Notes under the pieces: model-generated
What the model was told of the DNA's origin: nothing
The model's input: the letters and a program-made list of their open reading frames with translations, nothing else
The model's database searches: none
In this document: positions 11,395-24,141 of the stretch, piece after piece
How positions within the stretch are numbered: the first letter of the stretch is position 1
Layout: each line of letters opens with the position of its first letter
Made by a program: the position numbers and the translations under genes
From: Rotaria socialis
Taxonomy: Eukaryota > Rotifera > Eurotatoria > Philodinida > Philodinidae
Direction: 5' to 3'
NCBI GenBank assembly: GCA_905331475.1
Contig: CAJNYU010000015.1
Location: forward strand, 62,001-126,000
Length of the DNA stretch: 64,000 nucleotides

Positions 11395-14300
11395 TCGATT
11401 GACTTGCTTTTGAGAAATATAAGACAAAAATTCGTACGGATTTTTTCACGCTTAATAAAATAAATAAAAACTGTTTTCATTTTCTTGCAATTTAAAAAAA
11501 GTTGGTATTACAATGATCACTGTAAACCCGTGAACTCTCTCGTAGTATTGCAATAAGTACTTTTTTTTCTTTTGTTCTCGCTTTTGTTTCTTAAAATTCT
11601 CATAAGAACTTAATTAGAACGTAAAAAAGTGCGTCTATAAACGAATATGCCTTCTGAAGAGTTTTTCAAGCTATCCAAACTACTTCTTTCTTTTCTCTAT
11701 AGTAGAAATAAGAATTTAAGAATAAGCTCCAGCAGACATTGCACTATGTAGAATGAAGGATCGCTGAGAATTTACAGTTGTCAAATGAATATATTTTTCA
11801 AACGTTATGATGCAGAAATGAGGATACATATATTTGTCTGTCGGGCTAGATAAGAGTGCTTTAATCGAAAAAAAGGAATCAAGTGGGAAACGTCGAGAAA
11901 ACTTAGATAGCGTGTGATTCTTACCAAGTAATTAATTTTCAATTTAATCCACCCAGATTCTTATCGTTGTAAGCCTAGAGCATGATTCGCATAAAAATTA
12001 ATGTTAACTGCAATATAAATTCTTCTAAAAAAACGCATGTTAATATCATGCAGAATCATTTCAATGGATTGGTTTCATAGGTCAAAATTTTCGAAAGCAG
12101 CAAATCTCTGAAGTGAGATATCAATGTTTGTTCGAACCGAGAGATATTTTTCGGCATGAAAATGTGCTCTTAACCATCAATGACATACTGAAAAACAGCC
12201 AAGTACCAATATAAAAGATCAATCGCTATTTTCAAAGATTAATAAACATCTCAAGATTAACACATTATTTCACGCTGAGCTTTTCTATCGAGTCTTAAAA
12301 CCATAAGATGTGTGTACGGACACTATTTCCGGCTGAAGTTTCGTCACTCAGGTTTTTTTTCATCAAATTGATTTTCAGACATTTAGTTTTCTTTGAATAG
12401 AATCGACCGTCTCTGTGTACCGTGCTTATCGCAGATAGACGATCAAAAGATCATAGATGATGAGAAGAGAAAAAAAAGAAAACCTAGCACATGTTTATTT
12501 ATGAACTGTTGAAGGAATAAGATTGTCGACTCCTCGTCAGTGAATTTCATCCGGAGACGACTCAAGCCTATCGTGACTCGTACTCTTTTTTTTGAAAAAC
12601 AAGTATTGTTGATATTGCAAAAGTTCTCAATACTAAATACCGGCACAATGCAAATATTTAATATTAAGGAAAGATTCAATTAATAATAGCAATAAAAAAA
12701 GGATTAGAAATTAATCTGCTTTATTTACTTGATGATATGACTTTAGTCGTAGACAAAGAAGAGCAGCTTTCGAATACTTACTCTTATGATATAATAATAG
12801 TTTTGCACGGTAACAAAAAACTCTATCTTGTTTTATTTGAATAGATATTTCATTGCTTCTCATACGTACTCATTCTTGTCGAAGGTTGTCTAATGGTTTA
12901 ATATTTAATTGAGATCGACACTTGTTTTACATGGCAATAGTTCCAGTCTGTCATGTCTTATCTCATGTGTGTTATTAACCAATGTCATGTTGAAAATTAT
13001 GAATGGAGATCACGCGATGTTATTTTGATTAATTTATTCATCACAATGTTATCTCATTTTTCATCATCATTATTATCGTCATCGTTCTCGAATAGAGGCA
13101 CTCATTTTGTTTCTACTTGCAATCGATGAATATTCTAATCAAGTTTTATAAAAAAAAAGAAAAGTATCACTTGATTTTTATTTGAAAACTTCTTTGAAAC
13201 TAAATCAATGTCCTAGACCAATGTTTTCGTATTTCACTTTATCGTATGAAGATCTTGTAGACTTCTCACTTTCAAAAAAAAAAAAAAAAAAAAGAAAAAA
13301 TTTTTTATTTATAACAAAATTGAAAAAAAAATTTCATGGAAGTAATCACGTTTTGGTTCGAGATTACTGTTGTTGCATTGTCATTATAAGCATTTTTATA
13401 ATTGGTAAGTATTCAAAAGTTTAAATTATCTGATTTATCTTAAAAATAACTAAATATCTATTTCTTCTGAATGCATCAATGGATACAATTATCAGTCATC
13501 TGTTAACTTTTTTTATGACTGAACAGAATAATAGATGCGGTTCGTTTTGTTGTTGCTAATACAGTATATGTCATATGGTATATAGTTTCATTATTGAATA
13601 ATCTATGACGTTCGTTTGAGTGGTTCTTCAGAGAAAAAGATTGGAAAATAAGTGTAAAATCGAACATTGCATTTTTGCTTTGTTCTCTAGTTCTAAAACT
13701 CAATTTTACACTATAGATTAATTCGATTTGAATAGAAGTGACGTTGTAGTTTATATAAATCTTGGGAAAAGAACAATAATCTTTTGCTATTATCGAGATG
13801 TTTTCATGCAAACATTAATGACAATGTTGATAAAAAGATCGCATTTATTTGTCAATAGTTTTGTATGTGAATGAAATCGGATTAGCGCCCAGTCTTTATC
13901 TAAACTCATCTACATCTTTTCCTGTTTGATGTTCTTCAATGAAAGAATCGACTGCAGACTATATATATAGAAAGACTATGCAGGATGAATGAACGAATCC
14001 ATACGTTCCTAATTGCCAGGAGATTCCTTTTCATCGGAAAAAAACACATGCAATATTCTACAACACTCCTATAATAGGGCCAACAAAAAAGAATGGAACC
14101 AGAGAGATCACTTTCGCTACTTGTTGCGTGTTTTTTCCTGGCCTGAAATAAACGAAGAACAGAAAATAATGACAGACGACATTGATGACTGCTTGCATAT
14201 GTAAGTTTGCTGCTTTCAATATTATTAGTAAAACATTCGATACCATACTTTGGTGAATCAGCAACTAGCTTTAATAATTCACATGTTAACATGATAGAAA

Positions 14301-14813
14301 AGGTGAAATGGTTTTCTCCGCAAAAAATAACAACATCTCGAATTAAAATAGGCAAAAGGCGGCAAAAAAAAATCTGCTGCCTTTCGATATTGTTATTGCT
14401 ATCGTTTTTTAATGTTGTTCTCTATGTTTTATATTCTCATGATTTGTGACATCAGGCTGTCTGTATGTTAGATTATTGTCAAGATTAGCTGAAAACATAT
14501 AATATATACTTGTTGAAATAAAATTAACTTGTGAATTATATTATCCCTTAGGTGAAAAAAAGATTATTTATCTAAACTGGAGCGAAACGAATATGATCTT
14601 GTTTCTTGCTTTTTCTTCTACGAGTGTATTATCTAACATCCCAATTATTTTTGACAGAATGCAAAAGAAAAAAAAATAATAATTCTAAGTGAGACCTCGA
14701 GGCATTTCTGTTCATGTATGTGTGCTTCTATGAAACAGAGAAAAAAAGAACAAGAAGAAGACGAACGATATTAATAGTATTGTCTACATCACGTTCGTTC
14801 CTTCTTTCTTTCA

Positions 14814-14844
<31 letters not shown>

Positions 14845-15081
14845 CTTTTTTTGTTCATAGTCATATACTAATTATGTTAGAATCCTTTTCTGTTCTATCA
14901 GAAATCGAATTTGACTTTTTTCATTTCCTTTCTTCTTCTTTTTTTCTAAATGTTCTAACTTTTACGCGCGTCTATGTTATGTTGATGTCTATATTCATAG
15001 ATGAATGTGAGTGGCGGCAGCAACGACAATATAAATTAATATTAGTAAAAATCGAAATGAAGAACATCAATACGACGAATA
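11395..15081. other. 3.7-kb non-coding stretch
   Basis: I see no gene. Open frames here overlap on opposite strands (13936-14449) or consist of poly-A-derived lysines (13182-13424), typical of chance frames in AT-rich DNA. A (TA)n microsatellite lies at about 14815-14842. Confidence 0.55.
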
Positions 15082-17130
15082 ATGAATCTACTCAATCATG
15101 TAAACGATTCTCTGGCTTTCTCACCATTGACTTCCATTACAAGTTCATCTATCTATCGTCGATTAAATATTAATAAACCAAAACAACGACGACACCAAAC
15201 TACGACTATTTCATACATTTTAAATATTACGTCGCTTTCATATTCTACAAGTGAAAATCAACAAGTTTCACTCGACGAACCCTATTCGGTTAAAACAGGC
15301 ATTAAAACAGCAGCTCTTCTTGGTGGTATGTTATTTTAAAATACAAAGAAACAAATTCATTGGTTTCGTTCATAGGCGAATCCACTATTGAATTTAAAAA
15401 GAAAACGAGTAGTTATTCCGTGATATAATTCCCTAATGTAATTTAAGAATAGAAATTCTCTCTATCTATTATATTCAAACAAAAGACAAGCGCAAGAAAT
15501 CTTTAGAAAACAGAAAGAAATATTTTATAAATAATTTTTATAATGTTTCATGGAGAATCGGATGACTGAATATAGTCTTATTAACAACTAGATTCATTTC
15601 AATATATATTTCATCGGCGACAAATATTATTTAGATTGATAACTAGTGAAATGCTCCCGCAGCTGATTCTATAGGTGACAAAGACTATCTTTTTTTTTTT
15701 TATTTATAAGACAGCAACGCCTAGATTAAAAAGCGGTATTTTCTAAATCTTAATTAGCAAGGGAAATCTTTCAACTGATTAATTCTTTTTGAAAGAAAAC
15801 TATAGGCATCTTTAAGATCATTATACACTATGAATATATGTGACGAAGTGTTCGAGATCATCGTTTTTTTTACATTATATTTTTCTTACTAGATGACAAA
15901 GTCCCCTAAAGACATGATGTAAAAACTGATTTCCCACTTGAAACGTTGTTTTTTAGAAATAAGCCTAATCGATAAAAAGACGATGAAGAAAAGTTTTTTG
16001 AAGTCTTTTCGTTCTTGCTATCCCAAGACATGAAGGTGTCAGAAGAGCGTGTTTTTACATCAACAGATTTGTTGTTCTTATTTCCTGACAAGAGAAAATC
16101 GCAAAATAAACTAGTCTTGTTAACAAGTATTTCTATGGAAATTTTCAGGCAAAAGTTGAAAATTGAATTTCTTATCGGTGTTCCTATCGAATGTGTAGGG
16201 CACGAAGTGTAATGTGCCTGCGAGAACAAAAATAGGTTCATGCCATTCATTTTAGTCGACATAATTATAACTGAATAATAATTAATGATTAGACGTATTT
16301 TGAAGTATCCAATAGTAGAGTAAGTGAAAAAGAGCAAAGTTCTATTATGATTAGCGTATCATAAGAATTGCAGCCAACCGCTCTAGACATTGTTTTTTTT
16401 TTTTGAATGGAATAAACTTTATCGGAAAAATCAAAATTTCATATTTATTGTAGGCATCTTGGCATGTTTTATTTTGTATCTTCTGTGGAAAGCCCGAACA
16501 CGCATATGGCGTGCTATATCAGCACCGGAATCGGATATTGACGGTGGTACTCGTTTATCAGCAAATAAATTCGATCTAGATTATTGGTTAAAACAAGTTG
16601 ATTTACTTGAAGCAAAAGAAGCCGAGCGTAATCGCGGAGGTACATTGCCCTATCTTGAATTACCTACCGAAGAACCACGTGACAGTCAACTAGCAACTGC
16701 TTCTTGGATTTCCGATGCGTATCATCAATGGCGTCTTATGCATTTCCGATACCAACATCGAATGCTTGAACAAAAGACCAATCAATCTACAGAAACAAAT
16801 CTGATTCCGTATCGACGTCGTCGACATCTTTTACGCCGATGTATTCGACGTCTTCTTATTCCATCTCATCAAACTCCATCATTTTTAGATGAACATTTAT
16901 CATCGTTGATTGCCGATTTAAGACCAAGTATAGTAAATAATAATTTAATTCCACCATTAGATACATTAGATAATCCACCCCGACGAGTTGCTTCATGGCC
17001 TCGTCTCAAATCAACTCAACAACAGAATGGTTCGCTGATGACAGGAGCACAAACACGATATGCCAGGAAACGTCTCCTTTTACAAAAATCAAGAACTAGT
17101 ACATTAGATCTATGCGAGAAAAATTATTAA
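15082..17130 (+). CDS. single-pass membrane protein, unknown function
   Basis: Two exons, 15082-15325 and 16454-17130, give 306 residues. The donor is GTATGT and the acceptor TTGTAG, and the split glycine codon joins cleanly. Residues 75-103 form one membrane helix created across the splice (TAALLGG then ILACFILYLLW) followed by a basic stop-transfer KARTRIWR. The N-terminal 70 residues are Ser/Thr-rich with NIT and similar sites; the C-terminal 200 residues are charged, with a very basic block (PYRRRRHLLRRCIRRLL). Topology with the N-terminus outside is inference from the positive charges after the helix. No family recognised. The 1128-base intron is about twenty times the length of most introns here. 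The stop is 71 bases from the convergent monooxygenase gene. Confidence 0.68.
15326..16453 (+). other. unusually long intron (1128 bases)
   Basis: All other introns I can model here are about 48-76 bases, apart from the 436-base first intron of the zinc-cluster gene. This one has no clear transposon ends. A minus-strand frame at 15906-16337 is the longest inside it and shows no domain. Confidence 0.5.
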
Positions 17131-17201
17131 TGTCCACGTTTTTCTTTTTTTTTTAAATTTTATTGTTGTCTATGAAATAAAGATAGATCTTAATTAGAGT
17201 C

Positions 17202-18926
17202 TTATGATTTTAAAAAATAATTTTTATAATCAAAATTTTTCATTAGTAATATATAAATCCATGTGAAATCAGGCCATATTGAAGTATTATTACCCTTAGC
17301 ATCTTGATACCACGAATGACAACCTCCTTTCTGCCATACTGTTCGCTTTAATTTTGATTGTAAATTTTGATTATACTCTACATGTACATCTTCTTTTATT
17401 TCAATTGATCGTAGATTATTTTCATCCATATAAAGAAATGCTTCTGCTACATAATTTATTTGTGATTCTATCATAATAACAACTGAATTATGACCGAGAG
17501 CTGTATTTGGACCGAGGAGAATAAAGAAATTTGGAAAGTTGGGCACAGTTACACCTCGATAAGCCTATTGAACAAAAACATCGATATATATATATATATA
17601 TATATATTTAATGAATATTGTCGTATAGACTATATTCACCTGTATTGTTTGAGACCATTGTTCAGCTAATGAATGTCCATTGAGTCCATAGACAGGTAAT
17701 GGAAATTCTTGTGCTTGAAATCCAGTTGACCAAATAATAATATCTACTGGATATTCGGTACCATCCTGAGTAATGATCGAATGCGATTGGATTTCTCGAA
17801 TACGATTTGAGACAAGTTGAACGTTCGGTTTTTGTAATGTTGGATACCAGTCATTAGTTATTAACATACGTTTACATCCGAATTCCCATGACGGCGTAAG
17901 TTTAGTTCGAAATTTTTCATCTCCTATTTGTCTTTCAAGATTAAATTTAACTAATTTTTCATTTATAATTTTCAATGGCCAACGATAAACAAACGATAAT
18001 GCAACAGATTCTGTGATCCAATAAATAAAAAGACGTATTAATTTTTGAACAATAGGAAAACGCGCTAATAAATTTTTTTCCCATTGTGTGATAGTTCGAT
18101 CAACTCGAGGTATAATCCATGGTGGAGTTCGTTGAAAAACAAGTAGTTGTGAGACATTCATCTGTTGAATCTCCGGAACAACTTGTATAGCACTGGCGCC
18201 TGTGCCAACAACAGCTACACGCTTATTTTTAAAATCAATTGTCTTATTCCATTCAGCTGTATGACACATTTGACCTTCGAATGTATCGATACCTGGAATA
18301 TCATTTGGATAAGCAGCATTCGATAATAGACCAGTACCAAGAACAACTGATCGAGCATAGAAAATTCTTTCTACATCGTTTGCCGTTGTTTTAACTTGCC
18401 ATAATTGTCGTTCTTCGATCCATTTTAACTGTGAAACAGTTGTGTTAAAATGAATATGTCGATGAATATTATATTTGTCTGCACAATGTTCCAGATATTG
18501 AGCTATTTCAGGTTGTCGACTAAAATAATGTGACCATCTCGGGTTTGGTTCGAATGAATACGAATATAAATTCGATGGAACATCACATGCACAACCTGGA
18601 TATTTATTAGCATACCATGTCCCACCGACATGTCCGTGTCGTTCAATGAGAATGTAATTATCCATTCCAAGTTCATTAAATTTAATAGCCATACCAAGAC
18701 CAGAAAACCCAGTGCCAATAATAATGGCATAGTATTCATCATCTCTTTGATTATTGATCCATTTTATTTTTCGTTTAGCTCGTTTAGATGCACGGCCAAA
18801 TGAGTCATAAATAAGCCAATGAAAAAATTGGCCCATAGAACCTACTAGTAATGTAGTACATAGCACAATTTGAAAGACTAGCAGTAACAATAAAATATCT
18901 AGCCGTAAGAAAAATGGTAGTACCAT
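17202..18926 (-). CDS. Baeyer-Villiger-type flavin monooxygenase
   Basis: A flavin- and NADPH-dependent monooxygenase inserting oxygen into ketones or related substrates. Exon 1 is 18926-17640 and exon 2 is 17564-17202 (intron GTGAAT..CAATAG, containing a TA repeat), giving 549 residues. An N-terminal hydrophobic anchor (residues 3-30) suggests membrane attachment. The FAD Rossmann motif is GTGFSG at 71-76 and the NADPH motif GTGASA at 241-246. Between them, 216-226 reads FEGQMCHTAEW, matching the Baeyer-Villiger fingerprint F-x-G-x3-H-x3-W. GGTWYANKYPGCACD at 101-115 is also typical. Length fits the family (500-560). A broken tandem paralogue lies directly upstream. The natural substrate cannot be told from sequence. 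Confidence 0.9.
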
Positions 18927-19732
18927 CTAAAGCAAAAGAAAATATTCAGTAATCATATTTAGAATCAAAATACCAAAATGATACATAGAAGAAAGAGGTA
19001 AAGTCGTGGTACTACTACTACTACTCATGAATGTTTTTTTTTTGTTGGTCATTTCAGTAACGTATACATTATGTTATACAAATGTTTATCAATTTTAGAA
19101 ACCAAGCCGATAAAATCTTTGGAATATTCTTATTCGACCTAGAAACAGAATAGAAAGAAAAAACAACAACAACAACAAACAGTTATTTTTCGTTTCTCTT
19201 TTCTTTCATTTACAATGATACAGCTGTGATTCATCTACACCTTGTTTCTTATCACTAGTGAAATAAAGAGTAAAGAAAAGGATCTGTCTGCTTTTGCTTA
19301 TCTTCAATTTATGAATTTGTTCTCTCTGATGTTACATAATTATATACAAAATCAAGAGAGCAACTAATCTTCGTTTCAACTAGATTGATGTTTTGTCGCC
19401 ACACAATGGAAATTTAAAAAGCAGGAATCAGCTGCTTGCTTTTGATATATTTTGAGCAGAACTAAATAATTTTTTTTCCATCATTAGATTCAATCGTAGA
19501 AGTTTTTTGTTCCAAATTTATATTGACTGCTCGCCATGCATGATTCACTCGAGAATCAAATAGCAGAACTCAGAAAATATTATTCGAATTGATTTTTGAT
19601 GGAAAACATAATACAATTAACTAATGGGAAAAGCTCGATGAAAACAGATCAAACTGTGTTTTGTTAATAAACTTTTATTCTCTACCTTGATTGTTAAACA
19701 ATAAAATACTCATAAACAATAGCGCTATTTTT

Positions 19733-21339
19733 CTAAAGTACAATTTTCATGATAAATCCATGTAAAATCATGCCGTATGGTTGTGACTACACCATCTACA
19801 TTTCGAGACCATGAATGACGACCTCCTAAATGTCATACAGTCTTCTTAAATTTTGATTCTATGTTTCGTTAACTACCATCTTTTATTTCAATCGATCCTA
19901 GACTATTTTCAAACGTATAGAGAAGAGCTTCGGTTATGTATTTTAATTGTGCTTCCAGCATGATTGTAACAGATGAATGACCGAGACGAGACTTAGGACC
20001 AAGAAGAACAAATAAATTTGGAAAATTAGGTTCAGTCATAGCACGATAAGCCTTTCAAAAATTAAAAACAAACTTATCAAGTATACACATATAAAATAAT
20101 TTTACCTTCATTGTATCAGACCATTGTTCAGCTAGTGCACAACCATCAATGCCATAAATAGGTAATGCGAATTGTTGTGCTTCAAATCCGGTTGCCCGAA
20201 CAATAATATCAACTGGATGTGTCTGGCCATCACGCGTGACAATCGAATTCGATTTGTTACAAGATGAACATTTGGCTTTTGTAATGTTGGATACCAATCA
20301 CTACTTATTAGAGCACGTTTACATTCGAAATCCCATGTTGCTGTTACTTTTCTTCTTAGTTCAACATCTTTAATTTCTCGTTCAAGATTACTTATGACTA
20401 ATGCTTGATTAATAAAACGAAGTGACCAACGATACACAAACGAAAGTACTAAAGCTTCACGAGACCAATAAAGACTTCTACGAATGAATTTTTTAACAAT
20501 AGGAAAACGCGCTAATAAATTTTTTTCCCATTGTGTGATAGTTCGATCAACTCGAGGTACAATCCATAGTAGAGTTCGTTGAAAAACAAGTAGTTGTGAG
20601 ACATTCATCTGTTGAATCTCCGGAACAACTTGTATAGCACTGGCGCCTGTGCCAACAACAGCTGCACGTTTATTTTTTTTAAATCAATGGTCTTATCCCA
20701 TTCAGCTGTATGACACATTTGACCTTCACATGTATCAATCCCAGGAATATCTTTTGGATAAGCAGCACTTGACAATGGTCTCGTAGCTCCAACACCAACT
20801 CGAGTAAAAATTTGCTTTTCTTCATCGTTTGTTTTAGTTGTAACCTGCCATAGTTTTTTTCTCCTTGAGCCATTTTTATTTTGTCACAGTTGTATCAAAG
20901 CGGATATACCGACGAACCCCGTATTTATCTGCACAATGTTCCAGATATTGAACTATTTCAGGTTGTCGACTAAAATAATGTGACCATTTCGGGTTTGGTT
21001 CGAATGAATACGAATATAAATTCGATCATGCACAACCTGGATATTTATTAGCATACCATGTCCCACCGGCATGTCCGTGTCGTTCAATCAGAATGTAATT
21101 ATCCATTCCAAGACCAGAAAGCCCAGTGCCAATGATAATAACATTGTATTCATCATCTTTTTAGTACTAGTGGATTTCAATTTTTGTTTAGCGCATCTTT
21201 CTCGACGACCAAATGAATCATGCATAAGCCAATAGCAGAACTGGCTTGCCAGTTCGATTAGTATTGCTATGATGGTTAATGCATAACTACAGATGACGAA
21301 TAGTAATAATTGTGGTATAGATGTTAGTTTTTGTCCCAT
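19733..21339 (-). pseudogene. tandem paralogue of the flavin monooxygenase, broken
   Basis: It aligns end to end with the gene at 17202-18926. Homologous blocks are split over several frames: 21339-21088 (N-terminal anchor and GTG motif), 20873-20679, 20608-20132 and about 20050-19745. Visible lesions are a frame change just before DDEY, an in-frame 27-base loss removing the helix after the FAD glycine motif (between short CTTGG-ATGG repeats), a 9-base loss at about 21026, a TGA or TAA near 20880, a frame change near 20685 and several stops in the last exon. Some tracts are almost identical to the intact gene (20496-20663, about 3 differences; 20929-21025), while flanking tracts are only about 70% alike. 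This mosaic suggests gene conversion from the intact copy after decay began. Confidence 0.88.
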
Positions 21340-23512
21340 TTATAAAAGATATCACATGTAGTGCAATATTCTAGATAAAAATATTTTCAAAAAAAAGGAG
21401 CATGATGTATCACATGCTTATCTTTTTTTCTCCATTCTGTTTTGTTTGACTTTAGATGACTTTTGCTCTTTATTGTCAAAATAGAGCTTATATTTTATTG
21501 TTCTTGTCGTTTTGAATTTTAACAAAACGTACGTACTTTCATCAGTTGGTTTCTAGATTTAGATGCGACCAATATTTACATTAGATAATTTCAATTTCTT
21601 TCTAATTCTCGCTTGACGTTGTCTGCATACTCGTTTTGAGTACTTGAAAATAAAGCTTTCCGTTTTATTGACTTCTACATTAGCTTGAAGATATATTTAA
21701 CTTTAAAAGAGAACTGTCTGGTTAAAAGGAAATCAGGTGTTTTTATAGAGTATTTGGATAGTTAGCTTCCTTTTTTATTATTATTGAAGATCGAATAATT
21801 TGAGAAAACCAAAGGAGCATTCAATTCAAAAAATTTTGAGCACGATCAAATCAAGGATTTTTAACTATTAGGACCGATTGACTTAAAAGCTTTCTCTAAT
21901 ATTTACATCGTATTTCTACTTCTCATTCATATTACAGTCATCTCTATCAACGAAATTTGTAACACGACACTACTGTTTACTTAATTTAAAGAATCCGTTC
22001 AACAAATATATTTTTATGATTTCAGATTATTTGAACTAAAACTAAATTCAGTTTTAGAAAGGTACAGTACTCATAAGCGATGCGATTAACGTCGCTCATT
22101 GGACAATAAATACATCAAAATTTCTTTGCGACAAATTATCTAATAAAGAATCAAAACTAATTTAATTGAACATCTTCATAATATTGCATGATGATGATCA
22201 CAGAAAAGAGTCTATGCTCAAAATTGATTGCACAATATGTATATGACACGAATACAGTTCAAATTCGTCATGTTAATATAAAACTGTGAAAGAAAGCCAT
22301 TGCGTAATGAATCATTAGTTGAAGAGGCTTATTCTCATTTGATGGCGGATTTATTTCTATAATCGAAGTACAAATGTTTCTCAATACGCACATAACCTCT
22401 CGTCTTGAGTTTGCCACAGAAAAAAAAACTCTTATTCAATAGTCTACTAACATAAGGCAATCGTTTATGTGTAAACACTAACAATCAAGCATTGGCATTT
22501 CAATTGAACAACACCAGCGAGTGTCAGATTTTGTTTTCTGCGTGACTACATACGTGTTGAATGCTGATTATCTCAGCTTTCAACAGTACTATTTCCCATT
22601 ATACTTCGTTAAGATTGCCGAAGCAGCGTGCATGTGAAAACGGCTTAAAAAATAGCGTTAAAATTCTCGTTTCTATTTCAGTTAAAAACATTACTTACAC
22701 TTGAGAAAACTATTCGCTTGTTTTCCAAGCAATGAAAATTTGTCGAGATCAACAAAGGTCGACTGATTTCATCAGTTATTACATTTTCAATACATCTCAG
22801 ATCAAATACTATAATCAATATGAACAGTCACATAACCCATATACCATGAAATTTTGACAGCTTGATAAACACATTTAATTATACCTTTCGTTTACTTGTT
22901 AAATTATATATTCTCAAGTATTTAATACAAATTTATGTTTATGTGTATAGAACACATTTCATCAATATTCTAAAACACGAATCGTCTCATTTTCTCAGTC
23001 AACAACAGAAAAGTGGCGCATCGCCACTTAATTCTGGTCTTGAGCCTAGACTAATGAGATGATTATTGTTGTCCTCCATTCGCAAGCTATTTTAAAACAA
23101 AAAAATCTTCGATCTCATTATTATTCAAGTTCACACCTTTAAACTATCGTCGCTGAAGCTTATCTTAATTACATAGTAAATCGATGTCTAATTCAAGACG
23201 AAATGAATATCGAAGAAAAGTGTAACCGAAACGAATTTCTTATTGTTGTGAGAAATCAATGCATACTTTGAACTTCTCTACTGGTGGTAGTTCTGTGATG
23301 ATCAATCTAATGTCTAGAACATCAACATCATCAAAACAAAAAAACGAATCCTTGTGTGAGAAAAGCAATCAGATGACTTAATCTTTATTCTTTTATGTTT
23401 CAATCCTCGCAGCATGAAACAAATCGTGTGAAGATAATTACATTTTTTTATTTGTATTTTTTTTTTCGAAAGAACACCGGATCAATAAAAAATGAAACAA
23501 AAATTCTCTTCT
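21340..23512. other. 2.2-kb non-coding stretch
   Basis: No gene, element end or clear repeat found by eye. The only open frame over 60 codons (22862-23062) has no recognisable features. Confidence 0.5.
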
Positions 23513-24141
23513 TTATACAATAGGTTCATTAAAAGCAATAAGAACTTTTTTATCTAATTGTAATGGTTGAATTGCATGATGATTTGTTCGATAGTTTAAT
23601 AGATTAATTGTTAGACTGATCAATGTTAATGAATGAAGTAAAATAATAATTAAAACAATGTAGAATGAATAGGATATATTAATTAAATGGATATAATCTA
23701 GTGTTGTTTGCCAAACAAGATAAATCATCACTGATAAAGATAGATATGTAAGAATGGTCGATGCGAGAAGTGAAAAAAGTGAATTTAATAGTGAATGTGA
23801 ACGGCGACGAAGAAGAAGAATAATTAACCAAAGAATACCGCTCAAATCGGCTAATAATACCGAAATAAATGAAAGAATTTGTAAAGCTAATAGAACGCGA
23901 CCTTAAGTAAAAACAAAAAACCGTAAAAATAATGTTGCTTTTTTAGATTCATTTTCTTACCTTCTGATGTTTCAAGTTGTGGTTCAACAATTAACCACGA
24001 TGATGATATTGATCGAGCTCGCCAAAGACCAACTTGAAGTGTTTCCGATGACCACCAATATGGTAATAGCATAGCAATAGTTGTTAATAAGGTGGAAAAT
24101 GGAACAGTTATCAGAAACATATTTTGTATAAAAAACATCAT
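23513..24141 (-). CDS. four-helix membrane protein, claudin/PMP22-like
   Basis: Exon 1 (24141-23961) and exon 2 (23901-23513) are joined by a 59-base intron (GTAAGA..CTTAAG) and give 189 residues. Four hydrophobic segments are visible: about residues 7-27, 66-92, 101-127 and 140-163. The first extracellular loop contains PYWWSSETLQVGLWRA, recalling the W..GLW motif of claudins, PMP22/EMP and related tetraspan proteins. The two loop cysteines of true claudins are absent, so the tight-junction role should not be assumed. The short C-terminal tail ends FNEPIV. The tetraspan call rests on topology plus one motif; an unrelated four-helix protein remains possible. Confidence 0.68.

Noticed and set aside
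13182-13424. 80-codon plus-strand frame
   Set aside because: Rests on poly-A runs giving a string of lysines; no domain, no flanking splice sites.
13936-14449. Overlapping frames on both strands
   Set aside because: Three frames cover the same DNA on opposite strands with no recognisable protein; chance frames in AT-rich sequence.
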